From Mesorhizobium sp. (lineage in GTDB: Bacteria > Pseudomonadota > Alphaproteobacteria > Rhizobiales > Rhizobiaceae), in the NCBI GenBank assembly GCA_019635735.1, contig JAHBYX010000006.1:186001-250000 (forward strand): a DNA stretch of 64,000 bases. The letters are read 5' to 3'. Position 1 is the first letter of the stretch. Each line of letters begins with the position of its first letter. Below the pieces are notes generated by a model. It did no database searches. It was given only the letters and a program-made list of their open reading frames with translations, and was not told the DNA's origin. A program made the position numbers and the translations under genes. Positions 45,942 through 53,055 of the stretch are shown piece after piece.

Positions 45942-46115
45942 ATTCGACAGACAGTCATCTTGAATGGGTTCCGGTCGAGCAAGGGAGGCGGGTGCCGGCC
46001 ATCACGAGCAGGCGACTTCCGCAGCGCGGGATAGAGAATTCCAACCGGTGCAGCTCATCTTTTCCCTCCCCGGAACCGCCGCCCGCGCCGACAAGTCCTC
46101 TTGCGCATGACCACG

Positions 46116-46138
46116 AAATGATGAATTGTGTTCATTAA
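46116..46138 (+). promoter_or_regulatory. Probable TetR operator before the hydratase-tetR operon
   Basis: AAATGATGAA-N7-CATTAA contains the inverted repeat ATGAA-N5-TTCAT (46121-46135). All sixteen fixed bases recur at 52098-52120 on the other strand. It lies about 60 bases before the hydratase start, upstream of the TetR gene in the same operon, so autoregulation is likely. Confidence 0.6.
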
Positions 46139-46193
46139 GAGGTTGATCGGCGCGGTTTGTCAACTGGCCATCGTTGGAATTGTGGAGGAACGG

Positions 46194-47003
46194 ATGGGGC
46201 AGGCAGAAGCGGCGGAACTGACATGGCCGGTCGAGGGCATCGCCCGGATCACGCTGGCGCGGGGCGACACGCACAACACTCTCACCACGGAGCTGCTCGC
46301 AGCCCTCGACCGTCTCCTGGATGAGGCGTCGGCCGGCGGGGCGCGCGTGCTGATCGTCACCGGTTCGGGCAAGACGTTCTGCGGCGGCGCCCATATCAAG
46401 CTGTTCACCGACCCCGCCTCGCCGCTCTACCTCAATGCCCGTGCGATCCGCGACGATTACGTGCTCCCCATCATCCGCGTCTTCCGCCGCCTCCGCGAGG
46501 CTCCCTTCGCGACGGTTGCCGCGATCAACGGCTTTGCGCTGGGCGGCGGCTGTGAGCTGGCGCTCTCCTGTGACTTCCGCCTGATGGCGGACAATACCCG
46601 CATCGGCCTGACCGAGACGCGGCTCGGCGCGCTCGCCGCCGCCGGCGGTGTGCAGTCCCTGGCTCACGTCGTCGGCCGCGCCAAAGCTTTGGAAATAGCC
46701 CTTCTCGGCGACCAGCTAACGGCGGTCGACGCGAAAGCCGCGGGCCTCGTCACCGCGGTCCATCCCGGCTCCGAACTCGCCGATTCGGCCCTCGCCTTCT
46801 CCAAAAGGCTGTTGCTGTGCAGCCCCATTTCCGTTGCAGAGACCAAACGCGCATTGTACCGCTGCGAAACGGCAGCGCCGGACGAGGCCGATCGAATCGC
46901 CCTGGACGCGGTTCTTGCCGCATCCGCCGGCGCGGAGTGGTGGGAGGGCATGGCAGCCTTCGCCGAACGGCGGCCTGCGAGCTTCCGGATGGAGGACGGA
47001 TGA
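46194..47003 (+). CDS. Enoyl-CoA hydratase/isomerase family protein
   Basis: Crotonase-fold protein of 269 residues. The oxyanion-hole segments are GSGKTFCGGAHIKLF and AAINGFALGGGCELALSCDF. The usual catalytic glutamate region reads TRLGALAAAGGVQSLAHVVG, where AAAGG replaces the common P-GGG. This makes classical hydratase activity uncertain. The ATG at 46194 is preferred because GGAGG lies 5 bases before it; the longer frame from 46128 would start within the operator. Its stop overlaps the TetR start (ATGA). Confidence 0.83.
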   Translation: MGQAEAAELTWPVEGIARITLARGDTHNTLTTELLAALDRLLDEASAGGARVLIVTGSGKTFCGGAHIKLFTDPASPLYLNARAIRDDYVLPIIRVFRRLREAPFATVAAINGFALGGGCELALSCDFRLMADNTRIGLTETRLGALAAAGGVQSLAHVVGRAKALEIALLGDQLTAVDAKAAGLVTAVHPGSELADSALAFSKRLLLCSPISVAETKRALYRCETAAPDEADRIALDAVLAASAGAEWWEGMAAFAERRPASFRMEDG

Positions 47004-47701
47004 AGAACGGACCAGCACGCCGCCAGGTTTTCAGGCTTTCGCGCGAACGCCGCGTCGCCGACATCATGGCCGCCGCCCGCGACGTCTTCCGCGAGAAGGG
47101 CTACGAAGACGCGCCGATGTCGGACATCGCCGAGCGCGCCAACGTCGTCGAAGGTTCGATCTACCGCTACTTCGAAAACAAGCGCGACCTGCTCGTCAAG
47201 GTGATCGAGGATTGGTACGAGGCTATGCTGGCCGACTACGACCAGCAGCTCTCGGGCATCCGCGGCACGCGCAACCGGCTGCGCTTCATGATCTGGCGCC
47301 ACCTCATGACCATCCACGAGGAGCCGGCGCTCTGCGATCTCATGTTCCAGTTCCTGCGCACGGGCCGGGACTACAGCCACACCACCGTCTACGAACTCAA
47401 CAAGCAGTACACCCGTCGCACGCTCGATATTATCAAGGAAGGCATCGCGGCCGGCGAACTGCGCAATGACGTCACGCTGCGGCTCGTCCGCGACATGATC
47501 TACGGCTGCATCGAACATCACACCTGGGCCTATCTGCGCGGTGAGGGACAGTTCGATCCCGATACGACGGCCGATTCCATCGTCGACCTCGTCCTGAGCG
47601 GCCTTCAGATCCGCCGAACGGCCCAGGGACTCGACCTTGCCGACCGGTTGGAGAAGGCCGTCGAAAGGCTCGAAAGCCTGGCTGGCAAGCCGGCCTTCTA
47701 G
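47000..47701 (+). CDS. TetR-family transcriptional regulator
   Basis: A 233-residue repressor with an N-terminal helix-turn-helix (VFREKGYEDAPMSDIAERANVVEGSIYRYFENK). Its ligand domain is helical and resembles regulators of fatty-acid and acyl-CoA metabolism. It is translationally coupled to the enoyl-CoA hydratase gene and followed by an acyl-CoA ligase. Motifs of the form TGATGAA-N7-CATTWA lie before its own operon and before the two divergent operons at 52 kb. These are its likely operators, with an acyl-CoA as a plausible inducer. Confidence 0.87.
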   Translation: MKNGPARRQVFRLSRERRVADIMAAARDVFREKGYEDAPMSDIAERANVVEGSIYRYFENKRDLLVKVIEDWYEAMLADYDQQLSGIRGTRNRLRFMIWRHLMTIHEEPALCDLMFQFLRTGRDYSHTTVYELNKQYTRRTLDIIKEGIAAGELRNDVTLRLVRDMIYGCIEHHTWAYLRGEGQFDPDTTADSIVDLVLSGLQIRRTAQGLDLADRLEKAVERLESLAGKPAF

Positions 47702-47741
47702 CGCCCCGGACATTCCGAGTCGCACGCAGGGAGGAGACCCG

Positions 47742-49283
47742 ATGCAATCAACCACAGGCAATTGGCGCGACGGAGTCGCGGCTGCGGGCAGGCTGACCGT
47801 CCACGGCCTTTTCCGAGCCTGCGTGCGGCGGGATCCCGATGCCATCGCGCTGAACACCGCCTCCGCGCGCCTCACTTACCGCGAACTCGACGAGCGGGTG
47901 CTTCGCCTTGCATCGGCGCTTGCCGCAATGGGCGTCGTCCGCGGCGAGCGCATCGCGCTTCTCTCCGAGAACCGCCAGGAATATGCCGAGATCGAGCTTG
48001 CCGCCGCCTGCCTCGGCGCCATCGTCGCCTGCCAGAACTGGCGCCTGGCGCCGGCCGAGCTGCAGCACTGCATCTCTCTCGTCGAGCCGTGCCTCGTCAT
48101 CGCGTCCGAGCGCTATGCTTCGACGGCCCGAAGCCTCGATCTGCGCGGACGCAGGCTGCTCGTTCTCGAAGCCGAGTATGAGCAGCTCCTGTCGGACGCA
48201 GAGCCGCTGGCCGAGCTCCCCGATGTCGACCCGGAAGACGGGCTCGTCATCCTCTACACCTCCGGCACGACCGGCCTGCCGAAGGGCGCGCTGATCAGCC
48301 ACCGCGCCGAAATGGCGCGCAACATGGTCCTGCGGATCGACATGCATGCCCGCGAAAGCGACGGCTTCATCGCCTGGGCGCCCATGTTCCACATGGGCTC
48401 GACCGACCAGGTGCTGGGCGCCCTGATGTCGGGCGCGACCGTCCACATCGTCGACGGCTTCGACGCCGGGCGGATCGTCGACCTGATGGAGCACAACGAC
48501 CTCGGCTGGATGCTGCTGATGCCGGGCTCGATCGAACCGGTCGTCGAGCTGCTGCAGAAGACCGGGCGGCGACCGAAGAGCATCCGGGCCGTCGGCGCCA
48601 TGGCCGACCTGGTGCCTCATCATCTGATCGCCGAGCTTTCGCGGCTGGCGGGCGCCCCCTATCTCAACTCGTTCGGCTCCACCGAGACCGGCCTGCCGCC
48701 GGCCTCCTCCTGCCTGCTGACGCCGGGCGAGATCCCCACGAGCCTGTCCAAGCGCAAGAGCGCGTTCTGCGACCTCAAGCTCGTCGATCCCGACGGCAAC
48801 GAGGTGCCGGACGGGGAGCCCGGCGAAGCCGCCGTGCGCGGCCCGACCGTCTTCTCCGGCTACTGGAACGCGCCCGAGACCAACGCGCGCGACTTCAAGG
48901 GCGGCTGGTTCCGCATGGGGGATCTCTTCCGCCGCAACGCAGACGGCAGCTACGACTTCGTCGACCGCGCCAAATACATGATCAAGTCCGGCGGCGAGAA
49001 CATCTATCCGGCCGAGATCGAGCGCGTGCTCCTGTCCGATCCGCGCGTTAGCGACGCGATCGTCGTGCGCCAGAAGGACGACCGCTGGGGCGAGGTGCCG
49101 GTGGCCTTCGTCTCGCGCACCGACGACAGCCTGTCCGAAGGCGACGTGGAGAAACTCTGCCGCCAGGAACTGGCCGGCTACAAGCGCCCCAAGGCGGTTC
49201 ACTTCATCCGCTTCGAGGATTTTCCGCGCTCGACGACGGGGAAGATCCTGCGCCACGAGATGGAAGACCGGCTCAAATCCTGA
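47742..49283 (+). CDS. AMP-dependent acyl-CoA synthetase
   Basis: Adenylate-forming ligase of 513 residues. The P-loop is YTSGTTGLPKGALISH, the A5 motif FGSTETGLPP, the A7 region FRMGDLFRR, and the C-terminal lid has KYMIKSGGENIYPAEIE and the catalytic lysine near STTGKILRHEM. GGAGGAG precedes the ATG. It follows tetR by 40 bases in the same direction. It resembles short- or medium-chain and cyclohexanecarboxylate-type synthetases; the acid is not identifiable. Confidence 0.88.
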   Translation: MQSTTGNWRDGVAAAGRLTVHGLFRACVRRDPDAIALNTASARLTYRELDERVLRLASALAAMGVVRGERIALLSENRQEYAEIELAAACLGAIVACQNWRLAPAELQHCISLVEPCLVIASERYASTARSLDLRGRRLLVLEAEYEQLLSDAEPLAELPDVDPEDGLVILYTSGTTGLPKGALISHRAEMARNMVLRIDMHARESDGFIAWAPMFHMGSTDQVLGALMSGATVHIVDGFDAGRIVDLMEHNDLGWMLLMPGSIEPVVELLQKTGRRPKSIRAVGAMADLVPHHLIAELSRLAGAPYLNSFGSTETGLPPASSCLLTPGEIPTSLSKRKSAFCDLKLVDPDGNEVPDGEPGEAAVRGPTVFSGYWNAPETNARDFKGGWFRMGDLFRRNADGSYDFVDRAKYMIKSGGENIYPAEIERVLLSDPRVSDAIVVRQKDDRWGEVPVAFVSRTDDSLSEGDVEKLCRQELAGYKRPKAVHFIRFEDFPRSTTGKILRHEMEDRLKS

Positions 49284-49315
49284 GCCGGCGTCACCGGTCG
49301 TTGATCAAAGGGGCT

Positions 49316-49762
49316 TTACTGGCCGGCGTCGGTCTGGCCGTCCAAGCGGACGATGACCTTCATGCGTCCGCGCTGGATCTGCTCGCCCCGCTGGTTGAGG
49401 ACCTCGAACCCATAGGTGGCCAGGCCTCGCCCGGGCTTCGACGTGGGTCGCACCTCCTCCACGGTGACACGTGAGCGGATCGTGTCGCCGATCTTCACCG
49501 CGCCGGCGAAATCCCAGTTGATGTTGACGAGGCCGATCACCCGCTCGCCGAACAGGCCCGTATGCGTCGCCATGCCGATGGCGGTTGCCATCGAATGCGG
49601 CCCGTGCGCGATGCGCGTGCCGTGCGGCGTGGTCTGGGCGAAGGTCTCGTCGATGTGGACGGGCGTGAAATCGCCGACGAGGCCGGCGAAGAGGTTGATG
49701 TCGCCCTCGCCTATGGTCCGGCCGGCCGTTTCTGCGGTTTCTCCGACGACAAGTGGTCTCAT
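49316..49762 (-). CDS. MaoC-type (R)-specific hydratase family protein
   Basis: Hot-dog fold protein of 148 residues. The hydratase signature GDFTPVHIDE gives D31 and H36, the catalytic pair of (R)-specific enoyl-CoA hydratases. HGPHSMATAIGM follows. The open frame extends upstream, but the ATG at 49762 begins the domain and follows GAGGGGG. It is convergent with the acyl-CoA synthetase and lies downstream of the SDR and acyl-CoA dehydrogenase genes, with the dehydrogenase remnant in between. Confidence 0.85.
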   Translation of the reverse strand: MRPLVVGETAETAGRTIGEGDINLFAGLVGDFTPVHIDETFAQTTPHGTRIAHGPHSMATAIGMATHTGLFGERVIGLVNINWDFAGAVKIGDTIRSRVTVEEVRPTSKPGRGLATYGFEVLNQRGEQIQRGRMKVIVRLDGQTDAGQ

Positions 49763-49773
49763 CTCATGCCCCC

Positions 49774-49914
49774 TCAGTTCAGCTTGCCAAGTTCGACGCG
49801 TGCGAGCGCCTCCCGGTGCACCTCGTCGGGCCCGTCGCCGATGCGCAGGAAGCGCGTCTCGGCAAACACCTCGGCGAGGTAGAAATCCTGCGACAGGCCG
49901 GCGCCGCCCTGGAC
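49774..49914 (-). pseudogene. C-terminal remnant of an acyl-CoA dehydrogenase
   Basis: Forty-six codons on the minus strand read [17 protein letters not shown] and [21 protein letters not shown] before a TGA. This is the usual C-terminal end of an acyl-CoA dehydrogenase, including the GDGPDEVHR flavin-site segment. The frame is closed directly upstream by TAG (49915-49917), no start precedes it, and only 68 bases remain before the SDR gene. About 340 residues are missing, so it cannot be functional. It differs in sequence from the intact dehydrogenase at 50833-52047. Confidence 0.8.
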
Positions 49915-49982
49915 CTACTCGATATCGCAGCGCGATTGCCCGATTATTCATGCACTTCCTGCGGCCGGCGTAGGCCGGATCG

Positions 49983-50840
49983 TCAGACCTTGAAATAATC
50001 CGGCTTGCCGGTCGTCCAGGTCTCGCCCCAGAGCTGAGCGCCGCCCGCGACATTCAGGACCTCGCCCGTGACATACTCGGCGCCCGGCCCCGCCAGATAG
50101 CCGCACGCCTCGGCGACGTCCCAGGTGCTGCCGTTGCGCATCATCGGGTTGGATTTCGGATAGGCCTCCAGCGCCTTCGGATCATAGACCCGCCAACCGG
50201 GCGTTTCGATAACGCCGGGAGCGATGCAGTTGAGGCGAATCCTGAGCGGCGCCCATTCGACCGCGAGCGCCTGCGTCAGCCCGACCACGCCCGACCGCGC
50301 CGCGATGGTGTGCGCGACGCCGTGCAGGCCCTGGCGGGTCACCACGACGATCGTGGTGATGCTGCCCGGCCGGTTCTGATCCCGCCAGGCGCGCGCGGCG
50401 CCCTGCATCATGTACCATGTGCCGTTGAGGTTGGTGTTGACGACCGTGTTCCAGCCCTTGACCGAGAAGTCGATCGCCGCCTGGGGGAACTGGCCGCCGG
50501 CGCTGTTGATGAGAATGTCGAAGCCGCCCTCATCGCTCGTCCGGCGGTAGAGTTCGGCGACGCTGTCCGGTTCACGGATGTCGACCGTATGCGACGTGAC
50601 GTCGAGCCCCTTTGCCCGCATCGTCTCGACGGCCGAACCCAGCTTGGTCTCGCTGCGCCCCGCCAGGATGAGCTTCGCGCCGCAGCGGCCGAAAAGCCAG
50701 GCGGTCGCCCGGCCGATGCCGCCCGCGCCGCCGGAGATCAGCACCGTCTTGCCGGCAAAGGCGGCCGGTCCGTAGATCGTCGAATGCGCCCAGAGCGCGT
50801 CGTCGTCGAGCCCGAACTGTGGCGCCTCGCTCTCAGCCAT
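49983..50840 (-). CDS. SDR-fold oxidoreductase-like protein with altered catalytic site
   Basis: A 285-residue short-chain dehydrogenase fold with the dinucleotide loop SGGAGGIG (36-43), DILINSAGG, and LAVEWAPLRIRLNCIAPGVIETPG. The catalytic Tyr-x3-Lys is replaced by T178 and R182 (HTIAARSG), and the active-site serine region reads VVVTRQG. Peroxisomal-type 2,4-dienoyl-CoA reductases also lack the tyrosine but keep the lysine, so a dienoyl-CoA reductase-like role is possible but not assured. The start overlaps the acyl-CoA dehydrogenase stop by 8 bases. Confidence 0.82.
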   Translation of the reverse strand: MAESEAPQFGLDDDALWAHSTIYGPAAFAGKTVLISGGAGGIGRATAWLFGRCGAKLILAGRSETKLGSAVETMRAKGLDVTSHTVDIREPDSVAELYRRTSDEGGFDILINSAGGQFPQAAIDFSVKGWNTVVNTNLNGTWYMMQGAARAWRDQNRPGSITTIVVVTRQGLHGVAHTIAARSGVVGLTQALAVEWAPLRIRLNCIAPGVIETPGWRVYDPKALEAYPKSNPMMRNGSTWDVAEACGYLAGPGAEYVTGEVLNVAGGAQLWGETWTTGKPDYFKV

Positions 50841-52047
50841 TGCGATCCATTCCCTTGAGCAGTTCGCCCGAGATGATCATCTTGCGCACCTCGGTCGTGC
50901 CGGCGCCGATCTCCATCAGCTTGGTCGAGCGGAAAAGGCGGTTGATCTCCGATTCCCAGATATAGCCCGTCCCGCCATGCACCTGCACGGCGAGGTCGAG
51001 CACCTTGTGGGTCGCTTCCGCCGCATACATCACCGAGGCTGCCGTCAGCATATGGATGTCGCCGCGCCCGCCCTCGCCGATCTCGAGCGGCGCTGCCGCC
51101 GCCAGAACGCGGTAGGTGAAGCTGCGGATCGTCTCGACCTGCACATACATGTCGGCCAGCATCGACTGCACCATCTGGAACGAACCGATCGCCTTGCCGA
51201 ACTGCTTGCGGGTCCTGGCGTAGTCGATGGACAGTTCCAGCGCACGCTCCGCGATACCGAGGCAGAGCGGCGAGATCATTGCCCTCTCGAGGTCGAGCCC
51301 GCTCATCACGACGGCGACGCCGCGGTTTTCCCCGCCGACGAGGTTTTCCGCCGGCACCCTGCAGTCCTCGAACAGCAGTTCGCCCGTCTGGCTGCCGCGA
51401 TAGCCCATCTTCTTGAGCTTCTGCGCGACCTTGAAGCCCTTCATGTCCTTCTCGACGATGAACGCCGAAATGCCGTGCGCCCCCTTGTCGCGGTCGGTCT
51501 TGGCATAGACGAGCAGCACGTCGGCCACCGGTCCGTTGGTGATGTAGATCTTGGAGCCGTTGAGGACGTAGTGATCTCCGTCGCGCCGCGCCGTCGTGCG
51601 CATGGAGCCCAGCGCATCCGAGCCCGCGCCGGGCTCCGTCAGGCCGAGCGCGCCGATCTTGCGGCCCGAACAGAGGTCCGGGAGATACTTGCGCCGCTGC
51701 GCGTCATTGCCGTTGCGATAGATGTTGTTGGCGCAGAGATTGTCGTGGGCCACCCAGGCCAGCGCCATCGCATGGTTCCAGCGCGCCAGGCCCTGCAGCA
51801 CCAGGCCGGCCGCCACGAGATCGAGCCCCGCCCCGCCAAATTCCTCCGGCACCGTGATGCCGAACAGGCCGTTGTCGCCGATCTTCGGGAACGCCTCCTC
51901 GGGCCACCACTCCTCATTGTCCATCCTTTCGGACAACGAATAGAGCTCGTTGCGGGCGAAACGGTCCGCATTGTCGAGGATCATCTGCTGATCGGCGTCG
52001 AGATCGAACAGGCTCCGCTTCTCGTTCAGCCCCGTGAAGTTCTGCAT
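50833..52047 (-). CDS. Acyl-CoA dehydrogenase
   Basis: Flavoenzyme of 404 residues forming a 2,3-double bond in an acyl-CoA. Motifs are GLTEPGAGSDALGSMRTTA (FAD and substrate site), YITNGPVADVLLVYAKTD, RKQFGKAIGSFQMVQ and QVHGGTGYIWESEINRLFRS near the C-terminus. It resembles isovaleryl- and citronellyl-CoA dehydrogenases. It is divergent from the hydratase-AtuA-carboxylase operon, and the motif at 52098-52120 lies about 50-75 bases upstream of its start. Confidence 0.9.
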   Translation of the reverse strand: MQNFTGLNEKRSLFDLDADQQMILDNADRFARNELYSLSERMDNEEWWPEEAFPKIGDNGLFGITVPEEFGGAGLDLVAAGLVLQGLARWNHAMALAWVAHDNLCANNIYRNGNDAQRRKYLPDLCSGRKIGALGLTEPGAGSDALGSMRTTARRDGDHYVLNGSKIYITNGPVADVLLVYAKTDRDKGAHGISAFIVEKDMKGFKVAQKLKKMGYRGSQTGELLFEDCRVPAENLVGGENRGVAVVMSGLDLERAMISPLCLGIAERALELSIDYARTRKQFGKAIGSFQMVQSMLADMYVQVETIRSFTYRVLAAAAPLEIGEGGRGDIHMLTAASVMYAAEATHKVLDLAVQVHGGTGYIWESEINRLFRSTKLMEIGAGTTEVRKMIISGELLKGMDRNG

Positions 52048-52097
52048 GTCGTCTCATCCCTCCCGCGCAAGCCGTGCCGGACGGCCATCGTTCATCG

Positions 52098-52120
52098 TTA
52101 ATGAGATCATTTCATCATTT
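52098..52120 (-). promoter_or_regulatory. Probable TetR operator before the acyl-CoA dehydrogenase
   Basis: On the minus strand this is AAATGATGAA-N7-CATTAA, identical at all sixteen fixed bases to 46116-46138. TTGCGC stands immediately upstream and is a possible -35 element, so the motif would cover the promoter spacer of the dehydrogenase gene. Confidence 0.6.
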
Positions 52121-52210
52121 GCGCAAGAGGCCAATGTGCAGATTTGACGCGGAAACGAAAGGGTTCCCTTCTTTACAATGACATGTGTGCGGAAAAGCAC
52201 CGCATTCCGG

Positions 52211-52240
52211 TTGACAAGCTTGATGAACTGAAATCATTTA
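52211..52240 (+). promoter_or_regulatory. Promoter with overlapping TetR-type motif for the hydratase-carboxylase operon
   Basis: A perfect -35 TTGACA (52211-52216) is followed 18 bases later by CATTTA (52235-52240), a weak -10. TGATGAA-N7-CATTTA (52221-52240) fills the spacer and -10, so a bound repressor would block polymerase. The start site would be near 52247, only a few bases before the chosen start codon. Confidence 0.45.
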
Positions 52241-52257
52241 GGCTCATGGAGCGAGCC

Positions 52258-53055
52258 ATGCCGGGGGAAACCGTGACGGAACCAGTGCTGATCGAACGCC
52301 GCGGCGCGGTCCAATGGATCACGATCAATCGCGAGGAGCGCCGCAACGCGCTGAACGAGAAGGTCGCGCTCGGCATCCAGGCGGGTCTCGACGCCGCCGA
52401 AGCCGACAGGAGCGTCCGCGCGGTGGTGCTGACTGGAGGGGGCGACAAGGCCTTTTGCGCCGGCGGCGACCTGCAGCTCCAGGCCGACGGAACCCCGTTC
52501 ACCATCGAGGCCGCGGATCCCCGGCACTATGTTGCGCGCCTGCTCCGCCGCATGGACGCCTGCCGCCTGCCGATCGTCGCCCGTGTCAATGGCCCGGCGC
52601 TTGCCGGCGGCTTCGGCATCATGTGCGCCTGCGACCTCGTCGTGGCGCGCGAAGACGCCAGGCTCGGCGTCACCGAAGTGAAGGTCGGCATCTTCCCGAT
52701 GATGATCCTGCCTTATCTGCTGCGCGTCCTGTCCTACCGGCGGCTGATGGAACTCTGCATCACCGGCGAGCTGATCACCGCACGCGAAGCGATGGCCGAG
52801 AACATCGTCAACTACGCGGTTCCGTACGACGAACTCGACGAGAAGCTCGACTGGCTGCTCGCACGCGTCACCGACAAGTCGCCGACCGGCATACGCCTCG
52901 GCAAGCAGGCGCTGGCGAAGATCCGCGAGATGTCGACCGACGCCGCGCTCGAATACGCCCAGTTCATGCTCGCCAACATGACCCGCACCAAGGATGCCCG
53001 CGAGGGCATGCTCGCCTTCAACGAGAAGCGGGCGCCCAACTGGACGGCGGAATGA
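52258..53055 (+). CDS. Enoyl-CoA hydratase/isomerase family protein
   Basis: Crotonase-fold protein of 265 residues, with GGGDKAFCAGGDLQLQADG and RVNGPALAGGFGIMCACDL forming the oxyanion hole. It is the first gene of an operon with the AtuA-like and carboxylase genes, so it may act like AtuE (isohexenylglutaconyl-CoA hydratase) or LiuC. The ATG at 52258 has GGAG 6 bases upstream. GTG 52273 is the main alternative. The longer frame from 52144 would lie before the predicted transcription start. Confidence 0.87.
   Translation: MPGETVTEPVLIERRGAVQWITINREERRNALNEKVALGIQAGLDAAEADRSVRAVVLTGGGDKAFCAGGDLQLQADGTPFTIEAADPRHYVARLLRRMDACRLPIVARVNGPALAGGFGIMCACDLVVAREDARLGVTEVKVGIFPMMILPYLLRVLSYRRLMELCITGELITAREAMAENIVNYAVPYDELDEKLDWLLARVTDKSPTGIRLGKQALAKIREMSTDAALEYAQFMLANMTRTKDAREGMLAFNEKRAPNWTAE

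Noticed and set aside
46128..46193. Upstream extension of the enoyl-CoA hydratase frame
   Set aside because: It would begin inside the TetR-type motif and has no ribosome site, while the ATG at 46194 has GGAGG at 5 bases.
52144..52257. Upstream extension of the hydratase frame at 52258
   Set aside because: It lies before the predicted promoter and start of transcription and shows no crotonase-like sequence.
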